Positions 48,778-60,500 of a stretch of DNA of 64,000 bases are shown here, piece after piece; position 1 is the stretch's first letter, and each line of letters starts with the position of its first letter. A model generated the notes under the pieces. That model did not search any database and was not told where the DNA came from. It worked only from the letters and a program-made list of their open reading frames with translations. The stretch spans positions 186,001 through 250,000 of the forward strand of contig NZ_VUOH01000001.1 in assembly GCF_015390235.1 (NCBI RefSeq), given 5' to 3'. The position numbers and the translations under genes were made by a program. Source of the DNA: Quadrisphaera sp. INWT6 (GTDB lineage: Bacteria; Actinomycetota; Actinomycetes; Actinomycetales; Quadrisphaeraceae).

Positions 48778-49059
48778 GTGACGATCACCACCAAGACGAC
48801 CAAGGGGTCGGAGGACGTCAAGGTGACGTTCTCCCTGTCCAAGGACGACTACAGCGAGGCCGTGTCCGTCGTGGGCAACTTCAACGACTGGAGCCCCTTC
48901 GCCCACGTGATGAAGAAGCGCTCGAACGGCAGCCGCTCCGCCACGGTGATGGTGCCCAAGGGCTCGTCCGTGCACTTCCGCTACCTCGGCCACGACGGCC
49001 ACTGGTTCGACGACGAGGACGCCGTGGTCGACAGCCAGGGCAGCACCTACGAGGTCTGA
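48778..49059 (+). CDS. Stand-alone CBM48/glycogen-binding-like protein
   Basis: 93 aa from GTG 48778 with GAGGAG at 48765-48770. It is a single early-set isoamylase/AMPK-type domain: VTFSLSKDDYSEAVSVVGNFNDWSP, then HVMKKRSNGSRSATVMVP and FRYLGHDGHWFDDEDA. Such domains bind alpha-glucans, but here no enzyme is fused. TACGGT (48714-48719) may be its -10. It is a single gene with a strong terminator at 49141. It may target or regulate a glycogen enzyme; function not proven. Confidence 0.85.
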   Translation: MTITTKTTKGSEDVKVTFSLSKDDYSEAVSVVGNFNDWSPFAHVMKKRSNGSRSATVMVPKGSSVHFRYLGHDGHWFDDEDAVVDSQGSTYEV

Positions 49060-49140
49060 CCACAGGTCGCCGCGGAGGGTCGGCAGGGCCCTCGCGGCGC
49101 GCTGCGCGCTGCACCGCGCGTCCGCCCGCACCGCGCACCT

Positions 49141-49169
49141 GACCCGACCGGGCGTCGCCCGGTCGGGTC
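49141..49169. terminator. Strong hairpin terminator after the CBM48 gene
   Basis: GACCCGACCGGGC (49141-49153) and GCCCGGTCGGGTC (49157-49169), 13-bp perfect stem, three-base loop, followed by CTTCGC. Confidence 0.88.
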
Positions 49170-49248
49170 CTTCGCGCTCGGCGTCGTCACGCTCCGTGCC
49201 TAGAGTGCTGAGGACACCGCAGCTGCCACGCACCCGGAGGGCTTCCCC

Positions 49249-50085
49249 ATGACCGCAGCCGACCAGACCGCCACGACCGGGGTCCCGGTCTCCGAGATCC
49301 CCGTCGTCATCCTCTGCGGCGGCATGGGCACGCGCCTGCGCGAGGCCAGCGAGCAGCTCCCCAAGGGCCTGGTCGACGTCGGCGGCCGCCCGATCCTGTG
49401 GCACATCATGAAGCTGTACTCCTCGCACGGGTTCCGGAAGTTCGTGCTGTGCCTGGGCTACAAGGGCGACATGATCAAGTCGTACTTCCTCGACAGCCGC
49501 GTCCGCTCCTCGGACCTGACGCTGCACACCAACGGGTCGAAGCCGCTGGAGTTCCACACGGACACCTCCGACGAGGACTGGGAGATCACCTTCGTCGAGA
49601 CGGGCCTGACCACGGCCACCGGCGCGCGCATCGCCCGCGCCGCGAAGTACCTCGACGCGCCCCGCTTCGCGCTCACCTACGGTGACGGCATTGGCTCCGT
49701 CGACGTGTCCACCGCGCTGGAGCAGCACGTCGCGTCCGGCAAGACCGGCACGCTGACCGGCGTCCACCCCAGCGGTCGCTACGGCGAGATGCAGGTCGAG
49801 GGCGACTCCGTGAAGGAGTTCAACGAGAAGCCCACCACGCAGACGGACTACGTCAACGGCGGCTTCTTCTTCTTCGAGCGCTCCTTCGTGGAGGGCTACC
49901 TCGACGCCGACCGCACCGAGGAGATGCTCGAGCACGCGCCGCTGGGCCGCCTGGCCCGCGACGGCGAGCTGGGCGTCTACAAGCACGAGGGCTACTGGCT
50001 GGGCATGGACACCTTCCGCGACTGGAAGGAGCTCAACGGCCTCTGGGACGCCGGCAGGGCGGAGTGGAAGACCTGGAAGGACTGA
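49249..50085 (+). CDS. rfbF: Glucose-1-phosphate cytidylyltransferase-like (RfbF)
   Basis: Would make CDP-glucose, precursor of CDP-linked deoxysugars, for polysaccharide. 278 aa from ATG 49249. Motifs: VVILCGGMGTRLRE, LPKGLVDVGGRPILWHIMKLYSSHG, YKGDMIKSYFL, ALTYGDGIGSVDV, FNEKPTTQTDYVNGGFFFF and YWLGMDTFRDWKELN, in the order of RfbF. The family's usual KP-K-P reads LPKG here. TAGAGT at 49201-49206 is a plausible -10. No CDP-glucose dehydratase is present in the window. Confidence 0.88.
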   Translation: MTAADQTATTGVPVSEIPVVILCGGMGTRLREASEQLPKGLVDVGGRPILWHIMKLYSSHGFRKFVLCLGYKGDMIKSYFLDSRVRSSDLTLHTNGSKPLEFHTDTSDEDWEITFVETGLTTATGARIARAAKYLDAPRFALTYGDGIGSVDVSTALEQHVASGKTGTLTGVHPSGRYGEMQVEGDSVKEFNEKPTTQTDYVNGGFFFFERSFVEGYLDADRTEEMLEHAPLGRLARDGELGVYKHEGYWLGMDTFRDWKELNGLWDAGRAEWKTWKD

Positions 50086-50092
50086 GCCGGCC

Positions 50093-51250
50093 GTGAGCTC
50101 GCCCGACGCCGGCGCCGCCGCGGGGCTGCCGCTGCTGGTGGCCCAGCGGCGGGCTGCGCACCAGCGGCTCGCCCCCGAGGTCTTCGACTACTACGACGCC
50201 GGGGCCGGCGGCGAGGTCACCCGCCGCGAGGGCCAGGCGGCGTGGTCGTCCTACCGCCTGAGGCCGCGGGTGCTCCGCGACGTCTCGACGGTCAGCACGG
50301 CCACGGAGCTCCTGGGCGTGCCGGTGGCGCACCCGGTGGGCATCGCGCCGATGGCCTTCCACGCGCTGGCCACGCAGGACGGCGAGCTCGCCACCGCCGC
50401 GGCGGCGGGGCGGGGCGGGGGCCTGCTGGGCCTGTCGACCCGGTCCTCGCGGGCCGTGGAGGAGGTCGCCGCGGCGGCCGCCGAGCACGGTGCCCCGTGG
50501 TGGTTCCAGGTCTACGTCATGAAGGACCGCGCGCTCACCGAGGCGCTGGTGCGCCGCGCGGTGGCCGCGGGCGCTGGGGCGCTCGTGCTCACCGGCGACA
50601 CCCCCTACGTGGGCCGCAAGCGCCGGGTGACGGGCACGCGCCTGGCGGTGCCCGACGACCAGTTCCTGGTCAACCTGGCCCCGCACTTCGCGGAGCGGGC
50701 CGCCGCCGGGGGAGCCGAGGTGGACGTCGCCGGGCAGCGCGCCGCCGCGGAGCAGGACCCCTCGATCGACCTGGGCACCATCGCCTGGCTGAACGAGGTG
50801 TCCGGCCTGCCGGTGCTGGTCAAGGGCGTGCTGCGCGCGGACGACGCCGAGGCGTGCCTGGCCGCGGGGGCCGCCGGGGTGGTGGTGTCCAACCACGGCG
50901 GGCGCCAGCTCGACAGGTCGGTCCCCAGCGCCTTCGCGCTGCGGGAGGTCGCGGCCGCCGTGCGCGCCCACGGGCCCCTCACCCTCGGACCGGCCGCCGG
51001 CAGGCGCCCGGTGGTGCTGGTCGACGGCGGCGTGCGCTCCGGCGCCGACGTGCTCGTGGCGCTGGCCCTGGGGGCCGACGCGGTGCTGCTGGGCCGGCCG
51101 GTGCTGTGGGCCCTGGCGGCCGGCGGCGCCGACGCGGCGGCCGCGTGCGTCGCCGAGGTGGTGGCCGACCTGGCCCACGCCATGGCCCTCGCCGGTGCCG
51201 CGTCCGTCGCCGGGATCACCCCGGACCTGGTGGCCCCGAGCGGGCGCTGA
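50093..51250 (+). CDS. FMN-dependent alpha-hydroxy-acid oxidase/dehydrogenase
   Basis: 385 aa from GTG 50093, seven bases after the cytidylyltransferase stop. TIM-barrel flavoenzyme of the lactate/glycolate oxidase family: FDYYDAGAGGE, PVGIAPMAFHALA, WFQVYVMKDR (catalytic Tyr), LTGDTPYVGRKRR, LVKGVLRADDAEAC, the active-site VVSNHGGRQLD (His and Arg) and VLVDGGVRSGADV. It oxidises an L-2-hydroxy acid; substrate and electron acceptor are unknown. A GMC flavoenzyme lies downstream. A mycofactocin-type mftD/mftG pair was considered, but no other mycofactocin gene is present. Confidence 0.9.
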   Translation: MSSPDAGAAAGLPLLVAQRRAAHQRLAPEVFDYYDAGAGGEVTRREGQAAWSSYRLRPRVLRDVSTVSTATELLGVPVAHPVGIAPMAFHALATQDGELATAAAAGRGGGLLGLSTRSSRAVEEVAAAAAEHGAPWWFQVYVMKDRALTEALVRRAVAAGAGALVLTGDTPYVGRKRRVTGTRLAVPDDQFLVNLAPHFAERAAAGGAEVDVAGQRAAAEQDPSIDLGTIAWLNEVSGLPVLVKGVLRADDAEACLAAGAAGVVVSNHGGRQLDRSVPSAFALREVAAAVRAHGPLTLGPAAGRRPVVLVDGGVRSGADVLVALALGADAVLLGRPVLWALAAGGADAAAACVAEVVADLAHAMALAGAASVAGITPDLVAPSGR

Positions 51251-51266
51251 CGCGGCCGGCGACCGC

Positions 51267-51299
51267 GTCTTGACCAGGTCTTGACCAGGTCTTTAACCG
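51267..51299 (+). repeat. Three 11-bp direct repeats upstream of the GMC gene
   Basis: GTCTTGACCAG (51267-51277), GTCTTGACCAG (51278-51288) and a degenerate GTCTTTAACCG (51289-51299). One helical turn per unit is the layout bound by OmpR/PhoB-type response regulators. Each unit also holds a TTGACC-like -35. Confidence 0.6.
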
Positions 51300-51315
51300 C
51301 TCGTGGTGGATCTCT

Positions 51316-51349
51316 GGCCCGGTCGGGTGGTGTGCTGTCCGACCGGGCT
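51316..51349. repeat. Inverted repeat upstream of the GMC gene
   Basis: GCCCGGTCGG (51317-51326) and CCGACCGGGC (51339-51348), 12-base loop, 17 bases after the direct repeats. It is either the terminator of the previous gene or an operator. Confidence 0.55.
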
Positions 51350-51438
51350 GCGCCCTGCGGACGGGGTGATCGGTGGAGCGCTACCGTTGAGGGCGACGTA
51401 GTTTGCTCCAGCAACTTCTTCGACGAGATGAGGTCCCG

Positions 51439-53238
51439 ATGGCCGTGCACCGACCCGCGCGCGTCCCGGGCGCCCGCCGCAGCGGCGGCAGCGCCGAGCG
51501 CGTCGACGTCGTCGTCGTCGGCGGAGGCTCCGCGGGCAGCGTCGTCGCGGGCAGGCTGGTCGAGCGCGGTGCCGGGTCGGTGCTCGTCCTCGAGGCCGGC
51601 GGGCCGGTGCGCCCCTGGGACGTGTCGGTGCGCATGCCGCTGGGGATGTCGCGCGCCGTCGGCGACGCCCGGTACGACTGGAAGTTCACCGGCGAGGAGG
51701 AGCCCTGGCTCTTCCGCCGGCGCGTCGTGCACCCCCGCGGGCGCGCCCTCGGGGGCTCCAGCGCCATCAACGGGATGCTCTACCAGCGCGGCCACGCCGC
51801 CGACTACGACGGCTGGGCAGCCCTCACCGGTGACGGCTCGTGGAACTACGCCCACCTCGTCCCCTACTTCCAGCGCGTGGAGGCGGCCACGCGCCGCGGC
51901 GCCGGCCCGACCCGCGGGCGCTCCGGGGCGCACGTCCTCACCGCCGACCCCGCCAGCGGCCCGCTCCACGAGGCCTTCTTCGCGGCGGCCCAGCAGGCCG
52001 GGCACCCCGTCGCCTCCGACCCGAACGAGGTCCAGGACGGCGTCGCCCCCTTCGAGAAGGCCCAGTCGCACGGCCGCCGGGTGACCGCGGCCGACGCCTA
52101 CCTCACCCCCCACCTGCGCGGAGACCGCCACGGCGGTGCGCTGCGCGTGCAGTGCCACGCCCTGGTCACGCGGGTCGTCGTCGAGGGCGGCCGCGCCGTC
52201 GGCGTGCGCTACCGCGTGGTCGAGGACGGCGTCGCCGGTCCCGAGCTGGAGGTGCGCGCCGGCGAGGTCGTGCTCGCCGCGGGCGCGTTCGCGACGCCCC
52301 AGCTGCTGCTCCTGTCCGGCATCGGCCCGCGCGACGAGCTCGCCGCGGCGGGGGTCGACGTCGTGCACCACCTGCCCGGCGTGGGCCGCGACCTGCAGGA
52401 CCACCTCGGCGCCTTCGTGCAGCACCGCTGCACCGCGCCCCTGGGCGCCAGCCGCATCAGGCAGCGCCCGCAGCTGCTGGCCGCGGCCGCGCGCTGGCTG
52501 GCCCTGGGCAGCGGCCCCGGCGCGAGCACCCACATCGAGGCCGGCGGCTTCCTGCGCACCACCCCCGACCAGCTGGTCCCCGAGGCGACGGTGTTCTTCT
52601 CGTCGCTGGTGTGGCCCGTGGCGGGCATGCCCGTCGTCGACGGTCCGGGCTACCAGCTGTACGCCTACCCCGGGCGCGTGACGTCGCGGGGGAGCATCAC
52701 CCTGCGCTCCACCGACCCGTCGGCGGCCCCGGTGATCCGGAACAACTACCTCTCGACCGAGAGCGACCGCCAGGCGTGGGTGCGCGTCCTGCGCACGGTG
52801 CGCGAGCTCCTCTCGCAGCCCGCCTTCGAGCGCTACGACGGCGGCGAGGTCGTCCCGGGCCGGCACGTCGTCACCGACGACGAGATCCTGTCCTTCGTGC
52901 GGCGCACCGCCCGCACGGGCCTGCACCCGACGTCCACGGCCCGCATGGGCCACGACGACGCCGCCGTGCTCGACCCGGCGACGCTCGGCGTGCACGGCCT
53001 GCCCGGGCTGCGCGTCGTCGACGCCTCGGCGATCCCGCTCATGCCGAACGGCAACAGCTACGCGCCGGTGATGGTCCTCGCCGAGAAGGCGGCGGACCTC
53101 ATCAGCGGCGCTGCGGCGCCCGCCCCGGCCGAGGTGCCGCTGGCCGCGCGCGCCCTCCCCGGGGCGCTGCCGCCCCTGCCGGACCCGCTCGAGAGCACCG
53201 CGCCCCCGCTCGACCTCGACCTGCCGCACGCCGTCTGA
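51439..53238 (+). CDS. GMC-family FAD oxidoreductase (choline dehydrogenase-like)
   Basis: 599 aa from ATG 51439 with GAGG at 51430-51433. FAD-binding VVVVGGGSAGSVVAGRLVE (residues about 25-43), the GMC signatures RGRALGGSSAINGMLYQRG and VVLAAGAFATPQLLLLSGIGP, GVGRDLQDHLGAF, and the active-site region TGLHPTSTARMG with NGNSYAPVMVLAEKAADLI. It resembles BetA-type alcohol dehydrogenases, but no betaine genes are adjacent. A Pro/Ala-rich tail of about 45 residues is extra. It has its own upstream region with 11-bp direct repeats. Confidence 0.9.
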   Translation: MAVHRPARVPGARRSGGSAERVDVVVVGGGSAGSVVAGRLVERGAGSVLVLEAGGPVRPWDVSVRMPLGMSRAVGDARYDWKFTGEEEPWLFRRRVVHPRGRALGGSSAINGMLYQRGHAADYDGWAALTGDGSWNYAHLVPYFQRVEAATRRGAGPTRGRSGAHVLTADPASGPLHEAFFAAAQQAGHPVASDPNEVQDGVAPFEKAQSHGRRVTAADAYLTPHLRGDRHGGALRVQCHALVTRVVVEGGRAVGVRYRVVEDGVAGPELEVRAGEVVLAAGAFATPQLLLLSGIGPRDELAAAGVDVVHHLPGVGRDLQDHLGAFVQHRCTAPLGASRIRQRPQLLAAAARWLALGSGPGASTHIEAGGFLRTTPDQLVPEATVFFSSLVWPVAGMPVVDGPGYQLYAYPGRVTSRGSITLRSTDPSAAPVIRNNYLSTESDRQAWVRVLRTVRELLSQPAFERYDGGEVVPGRHVVTDDEILSFVRRTARTGLHPTSTARMGHDDAAVLDPATLGVHGLPGLRVVDASAIPLMPNGNSYAPVMVLAEKAADLISGAAAPAPAEVPLAARALPGALPPLPDPLESTAPPLDLDLPHAV

Positions 53239-53245
53239 CGCCGGG

Positions 53246-53277
53246 CACCCGGGCGGCCCCTCGCGCTGACCCGGGTG
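53246..53277. terminator. Hairpin between the GMC gene and mfd
   Basis: CACCCGGG (53246-53253) and CCCGGGTG (53270-53277), eight-bp stem, 16-base loop, eight bases after the GMC stop and just before the mfd -10. Confidence 0.55.
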
Positions 53278-53291
53278 TCGGCGGTCGGACG

Positions 53292-53297
53292 TATCGT
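53292..53297 (+). promoter_or_regulatory. mfd -10 element, leaderless
   Basis: TATCGT ends eight bases before GTG 53306. With no ribosome-binding site this suggests a leaderless mfd mRNA and favours that GTG over the in-frame TTG at 53297. Confidence 0.45.
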
Positions 53298-53305
53298 TGA
53301 GCACC

Positions 53306-56956
<3,651 letters not shown>

Positions 56957-56959
<3 letters not shown>

Positions 56960-57011
56960 GCTCGGTCTGAGCTCGGTCTGAGTCCGGTCTGAGTCCGGTC
57001 TGAGCTCGGCC
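56957..57011 (+). repeat. Five-unit 11-bp tandem repeat starting at the mfd stop codon
   Basis: Units: TGAGCTCGGTC twice (56957, 56968), TGAGTCCGGTC twice (56979, 56990), TGAGCTCGGCC (57001). Each begins with TGA. Because 11 is not a multiple of 3, the first three units put stops in all three frames within 25 bases. Confidence 0.85.
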
Positions 57012-57031
57012 CGCGCGGGTGCCCGGCGCCG

Positions 57032-57053
57032 GCAGGCGCCGTCAGGCGCCTGC
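57032..57053. terminator. Bidirectional hairpin between mfd and the convergent glycosyltransferase
   Basis: GCAGGCGCC (57032-57040) and GGCGCCTGC (57045-57053) around the loop GTCA. The TGA stop of the minus-strand gene (57044-57042) sits in the loop. Confidence 0.6.
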
Positions 57054-58046
57054 GCGCAGGGCGTCGAGCCGGAGCGGCTCGGGGGAGCGGCCCGGGCGCC
57101 GCAGGAGCAGGCGGCCCCGCACCCTGCCGGCGCGCCAGCCCAGCTGCCACAGCACGCTGCCCGCCGCGGCGCGGCTCAGCGGCCGCTCCGGCAGCCACCA
57201 CGGCCGGCCGCGGGAGGCCCCGGCCGGGCCGTCACCGGCCCCGGTGGCACCGCCGGGTCCACCGGTCTCGGTGGGGGCGGCGCCGGGGACCGAGGCCGAG
57301 CGGTCTCCCAGCGCGTCGTAGCGCGCCTGCAGCCAGGTGGAGGACGTGCCGTACCCCGCGCCCTGGCGGAACATCCCGGGCAGCGTCGAGCGCAGCCTGA
57401 CGTGCACCAGCGCCCCGGGCCACCAGACCAGCGGCTCGCCGGTGGACAGCTGCACCCGCCAGCACAGGTCGTTGTCCTCGAGCACCAGGCACCGCGGGTC
57501 GAAGCCGCCGATGGCCTCGAACAGCTCGCGGGCCAGGGCCAGGTTCCCGGCTCCCGAGAAGCACAGCCCCGGCGCGCCGACGGCGCGCTGGAGGCCGAAG
57601 TCGGGGGAGGCCCCGCGCGCCTGCGACAGCCACGCGGGGTTCAGCCGGCCCTCGTCGAAGCGTCCGGCGACGAACGCGTGCTGCGCCGTGCCCGCGCGCA
57701 CCTGGGCCACCCAGTCGTCGGCGACGACGTCGTCGGCGTCGCAGAAGGCGACCACCTCGCCGCGTGCGGCGGCGACGCCGGCGTTGCGCGCCGGACCGGC
57801 GCCCCGGCGCGCGCTGGCGTCGAGCACGAGGACGTCGAGCTCGGGGTGCTCGCGGGCGAAGGCGTCGGCGACGCCGCGGGTGCCGTCGCGGGAGCCGTTG
57901 TCGGCCAGCACCAGCTGCCACGGGCCGGGGTCGCGCTGCCGGGCCAGCGCCGCCAGCTGGTCGGGGAGCACCTGCTCGGCGTCGAAGCAGGCGACGACCA
58001 CGCTGATGACCCGCTCGTCGTGCACGGCGGCACGGTAGGCGGTCAC
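57042..58046 (-). CDS. Family-2 glycosyltransferase
   Basis: 334 aa from GTG 58046, overlapping the upstream flippase stop by four bases (GTGA). GT-A fold: VISVVVACFDAEQVLPDQLAAL, NGSRDGT, ARRGAGPARNAGVAAARGEVVAFCDADDVV (DxD metal motif CDADD), then GGFDPRCLVLEDNDLCWRVQ (the ED catalytic-base pair). A basic C-terminal tail (RAGRVRGRLLLRRPGR) may bind the membrane surface. It probably elongates the exported polysaccharide. Sugar unknown. Confidence 0.9.
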   Translation of the reverse strand: MTAYRAAVHDERVISVVVACFDAEQVLPDQLAALARQRDPGPWQLVLADNGSRDGTRGVADAFAREHPELDVLVLDASARRGAGPARNAGVAAARGEVVAFCDADDVVADDWVAQVRAGTAQHAFVAGRFDEGRLNPAWLSQARGASPDFGLQRAVGAPGLCFSGAGNLALARELFEAIGGFDPRCLVLEDNDLCWRVQLSTGEPLVWWPGALVHVRLRSTLPGMFRQGAGYGTSSTWLQARYDALGDRSASVPGAAPTETGGPGGATGAGDGPAGASRGRPWWLPERPLSRAAAGSVLWQLGWRAGRVRGRLLLRRPGRSPEPLRLDALRAGA

Positions 58047-59431
58047 GCCGAGACCCCGCCAGGTCCCCGTGCGCCGGTCACGGCGGCGCCGTCCCCGGGG
58101 TCTGCCGGGGCTGCCGGGGCTGCCGGGTCGTCGGGCGCCGCGGCGTCGGCGCGGGCGATCGCGAGCAGCTGGGAGTACCACAGCGGCACCATGACGGCGG
58201 TCGCCGCGGCCATGCCCCACGCGGCGCCCCGCACCCCGGCGAGGGCCGCCCCGCCGACCAGGCCGGCCACGAGCAGCGGCGCCTCGACCAGGTGCAGCCC
58301 CAGGGTCCTGCGGGCCTGGCCCGAGGCGTACACGACGACCGCGGGACCCAGGGCCGCAGCGCTCGCGACGGAGAACGCGCACAGGGGCAGCAGGACGGCG
58401 GCCGCGCCGTCCCAGGTGTCGTCGAAGAGGGCGCGTCCCACCTCGTCGGGGAGCACCAGCAGCACGGCGCTGTACACGGCCGAGACGAGGGCGACCGCCG
58501 CCGAGACCCCGCCGGCGATGGCCAGCCGCGGTCGCAGGGCGAGGCGGCCCCGGCGCGAGACCTCGGGCAGCAGCAGCGACATCGTGGCGCCGGCGACGAT
58601 GCCCAGGGGCCCCAGCAGCGTCTGGGCCGCGCGCAGCGACCCGACGTCGGCCACGGAGCCGATGGCACCGACGGCGAGGATGCTCCCCTGCGAGGCGCCG
58701 GAGCCCACGAGGTTCTCCAGCAGCAGGTAGCCGGTGAGGTCGCGCTGGTCGCGCGCCCAGCCCCACGCGCTGCGCAGGTGGGGCAGCACCCCGAGTTGCA
58801 CGAAGCCCCACGCCGCGGCAGCCGTGGCGGCACCGCCCCACACGAGCACGAACGGCCACGCCGAGCTGGTGCCGGCGCCGACGAGCAGGGCCATGCCCCC
58901 GAGCTGGAGCACCGCCCAGGCGCCGTCGTTGGCCAGGGCCAGCCCGGGGCGGCTCTGGGCGAAGAAGGCCATGCGGCAGGCGTCCTGGACCACCAGGCCC
59001 GGGAGCACCACGGCCAGGGCGACCAGCGCCGGGCCCACGCCGCTGTCGGAGACGCCCAGGGCCATCAGCCCGGCGACCAGCAGGAGCGCCCCGCTCACCA
59101 GGCCGAGCCCCAGGGCCACGCCCATCGCGCTGCCCGCCGTGCCGCGCCAGGCGGGGGTGCCGGCCTGGACGGCGAACCGGATGCTGAGCGGCTGCCCCAC
59201 CACGGAGCGCTCCACGCTGAGCGCGACGCCGAAGAGCAGGAAGGCCACGGCGAAGGCGCCGAAGCCCGAGGCCCCCACCGCGTTGGCGACCAGCACGGAC
59301 AGCGCCACGTTGGTCAGGGCCGACAGGGCCTGGTCGGCCAGCCCGAGCCCGGCCCGTCCGCCGAAGCGGCCCGCGGCCGAGCGCCACCGGCTCGGCCGGG
59401 GCGGGGCGGTGCTCGTCGGGGCGGTGCTCAC
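58043..59431 (-). CDS. Second polysaccharide flippase-like membrane protein
   Basis: 462 aa from GTG 59431, with about 12-14 hydrophobic segments. The start (GLADQALSALTNVALSVLVANAVGASGFGAFAV, split over residues 29-61) is typical of Wzx/MATE-type exporters. It is coupled to the glycosyltransferase downstream and divergent from another at 59571. The N-terminal 20 residues are Ser/Thr/Pro-rich. It would move lipid-linked units across the membrane. It differs in sequence from the flippase at 38336. Confidence 0.85.
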   Translation of the reverse strand: MSTAPTSTAPPRPSRWRSAAGRFGGRAGLGLADQALSALTNVALSVLVANAVGASGFGAFAVAFLLFGVALSVERSVVGQPLSIRFAVQAGTPAWRGTAGSAMGVALGLGLVSGALLLVAGLMALGVSDSGVGPALVALAVVLPGLVVQDACRMAFFAQSRPGLALANDGAWAVLQLGGMALLVGAGTSSAWPFVLVWGGAATAAAAWGFVQLGVLPHLRSAWGWARDQRDLTGYLLLENLVGSGASQGSILAVGAIGSVADVGSLRAAQTLLGPLGIVAGATMSLLLPEVSRRGRLALRPRLAIAGGVSAAVALVSAVYSAVLLVLPDEVGRALFDDTWDGAAAVLLPLCAFSVASAAALGPAVVVYASGQARRTLGLHLVEAPLLVAGLVGGAALAGVRGAAWGMAAATAVMVPLWYSQLLAIARADAAAPDDPAAPAAPADPGDGAAVTGARGPGGVSA

Positions 59432-59570
59432 GCGGCACTCTCGCACGCGCGGACGGGAGCTCCGCCTGCTCCCAGCAGCAGCACCCCCTGCCGGCCCAGG
59501 CCCCGGCGCGGCGGGAGCGCCGGACGGGTGACGCGGCTCGCGGCCCACCACCGGCTGCCAGGATGGTCGG

Positions 59571-60500
59571 GTGGTGCCCCCCCTCCCCGCCCCGGACGAC
59601 GTCGCGCTGGTGCTCATGGCGCACGGCGACGCCGACCTGCTCGCCCAGGCGCTCGAGGGCGCCCGCGCCCAGACGCGGGCCCACCGCCTCGTGGTGGCGC
59701 TGCCGAGCACCGGTCCCGGCGCCGGCAGGCCGGCGTCGCTGCCCGCGGACGCGCTCGTGGTGACCGGCGCCAGCGCCCCGGCGCGGCGCAACGCCGCCCT
59801 CGACGCGGTCGCGGGAGCCCGGGCGGTGGTCTTCGCCGACGACGACGTGGTCCTGCGCGCCGACCACGTCGAGCAGGTCGTCAGGTTCCTCGACGAGCAC
59901 CCGGGCGTGGTCGCGCTCACCGGTCGCGTGCTCCTGGACGGTCCCGCCCTCGGCCGTCGCGTGGGCCTGGACGAGGCGCGCGCCGCGGTCTCCGCCCCGC
60001 GCACCGACGCCCTGCAGCCGCCGTCGCGGCCCGCTGACGACGTGTACCCCAGCGCCTTCGCCGTCCGCCTGCTCGCCGCGGACGGCCAGCCGCTGCCCGA
60101 GCGCTTCGACGAGGCGCTGCCGGGTCGCGCGTGGCTGGAGGGGGTCGACTTCGGCCGCCGGGCGCTCCGGCACGGCGCGGTGGTCCACGCGGCGGCTCCG
60201 GCGCTCGTGGTCCGGGGCCTGCACGTCGGCGACGACGCCGCCCAGTCACCGCTGGGCTACGCGCAGGTGGTGCACCCGCTGCACCTGCACCGCCGTGGCG
60301 TGCTGACGCGTGCGGACGCCCTGAGGAGCCTGCTCCGGCCGCTGGTCGCGAATGCCGCGGGCCTGCGGGGCGGGGAGCGCCCCTGGCGCCTGCAGCGGCT
60401 GCGCGGCAACCTGCGGGGCGTCGTGGACGTCGCCCGCGGGCGGGTCGACCCCTCGCGCGGCGAGCGGGCGCTCGCGGGTCAGGCCAGCGCCGCCCGGTAG
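59571..60500 (+). CDS. Family-2-like glycosyltransferase
   Basis: 309 aa from GTG 59571 (GTG 59574 also possible). GT-A-like: VALVLMAHGDADLLAQALEGA, ASAPARRNAALDAVAGARAVVFADDDVV (DDD metal motif), then VYPSAFAVRLL and a WLEGVDFGRRALRHGA segment where the catalytic acid would be expected; it is shorter than usual. A basic C-terminal region follows. Its last 22 bases overlap the convergent GH26-like gene. Confidence 0.82.
   Translation: MVPPLPAPDDVALVLMAHGDADLLAQALEGARAQTRAHRLVVALPSTGPGAGRPASLPADALVVTGASAPARRNAALDAVAGARAVVFADDDVVLRADHVEQVVRFLDEHPGVVALTGRVLLDGPALGRRVGLDEARAAVSAPRTDALQPPSRPADDVYPSAFAVRLLAADGQPLPERFDEALPGRAWLEGVDFGRRALRHGAVVHAAAPALVVRGLHVGDDAAQSPLGYAQVVHPLHLHRRGVLTRADALRSLLRPLVANAAGLRGGERPWRLQRLRGNLRGVVDVARGRVDPSRGERALAGQASAAR

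Noticed and set aside
50093-53238. Mycofactocin system (mftD/mftG-like flavoenzymes)
   Set aside because: A hydroxy-acid oxidase and a GMC enzyme are adjacent, but no mftA precursor, mftB, radical-SAM mftC or mftE/F is present.
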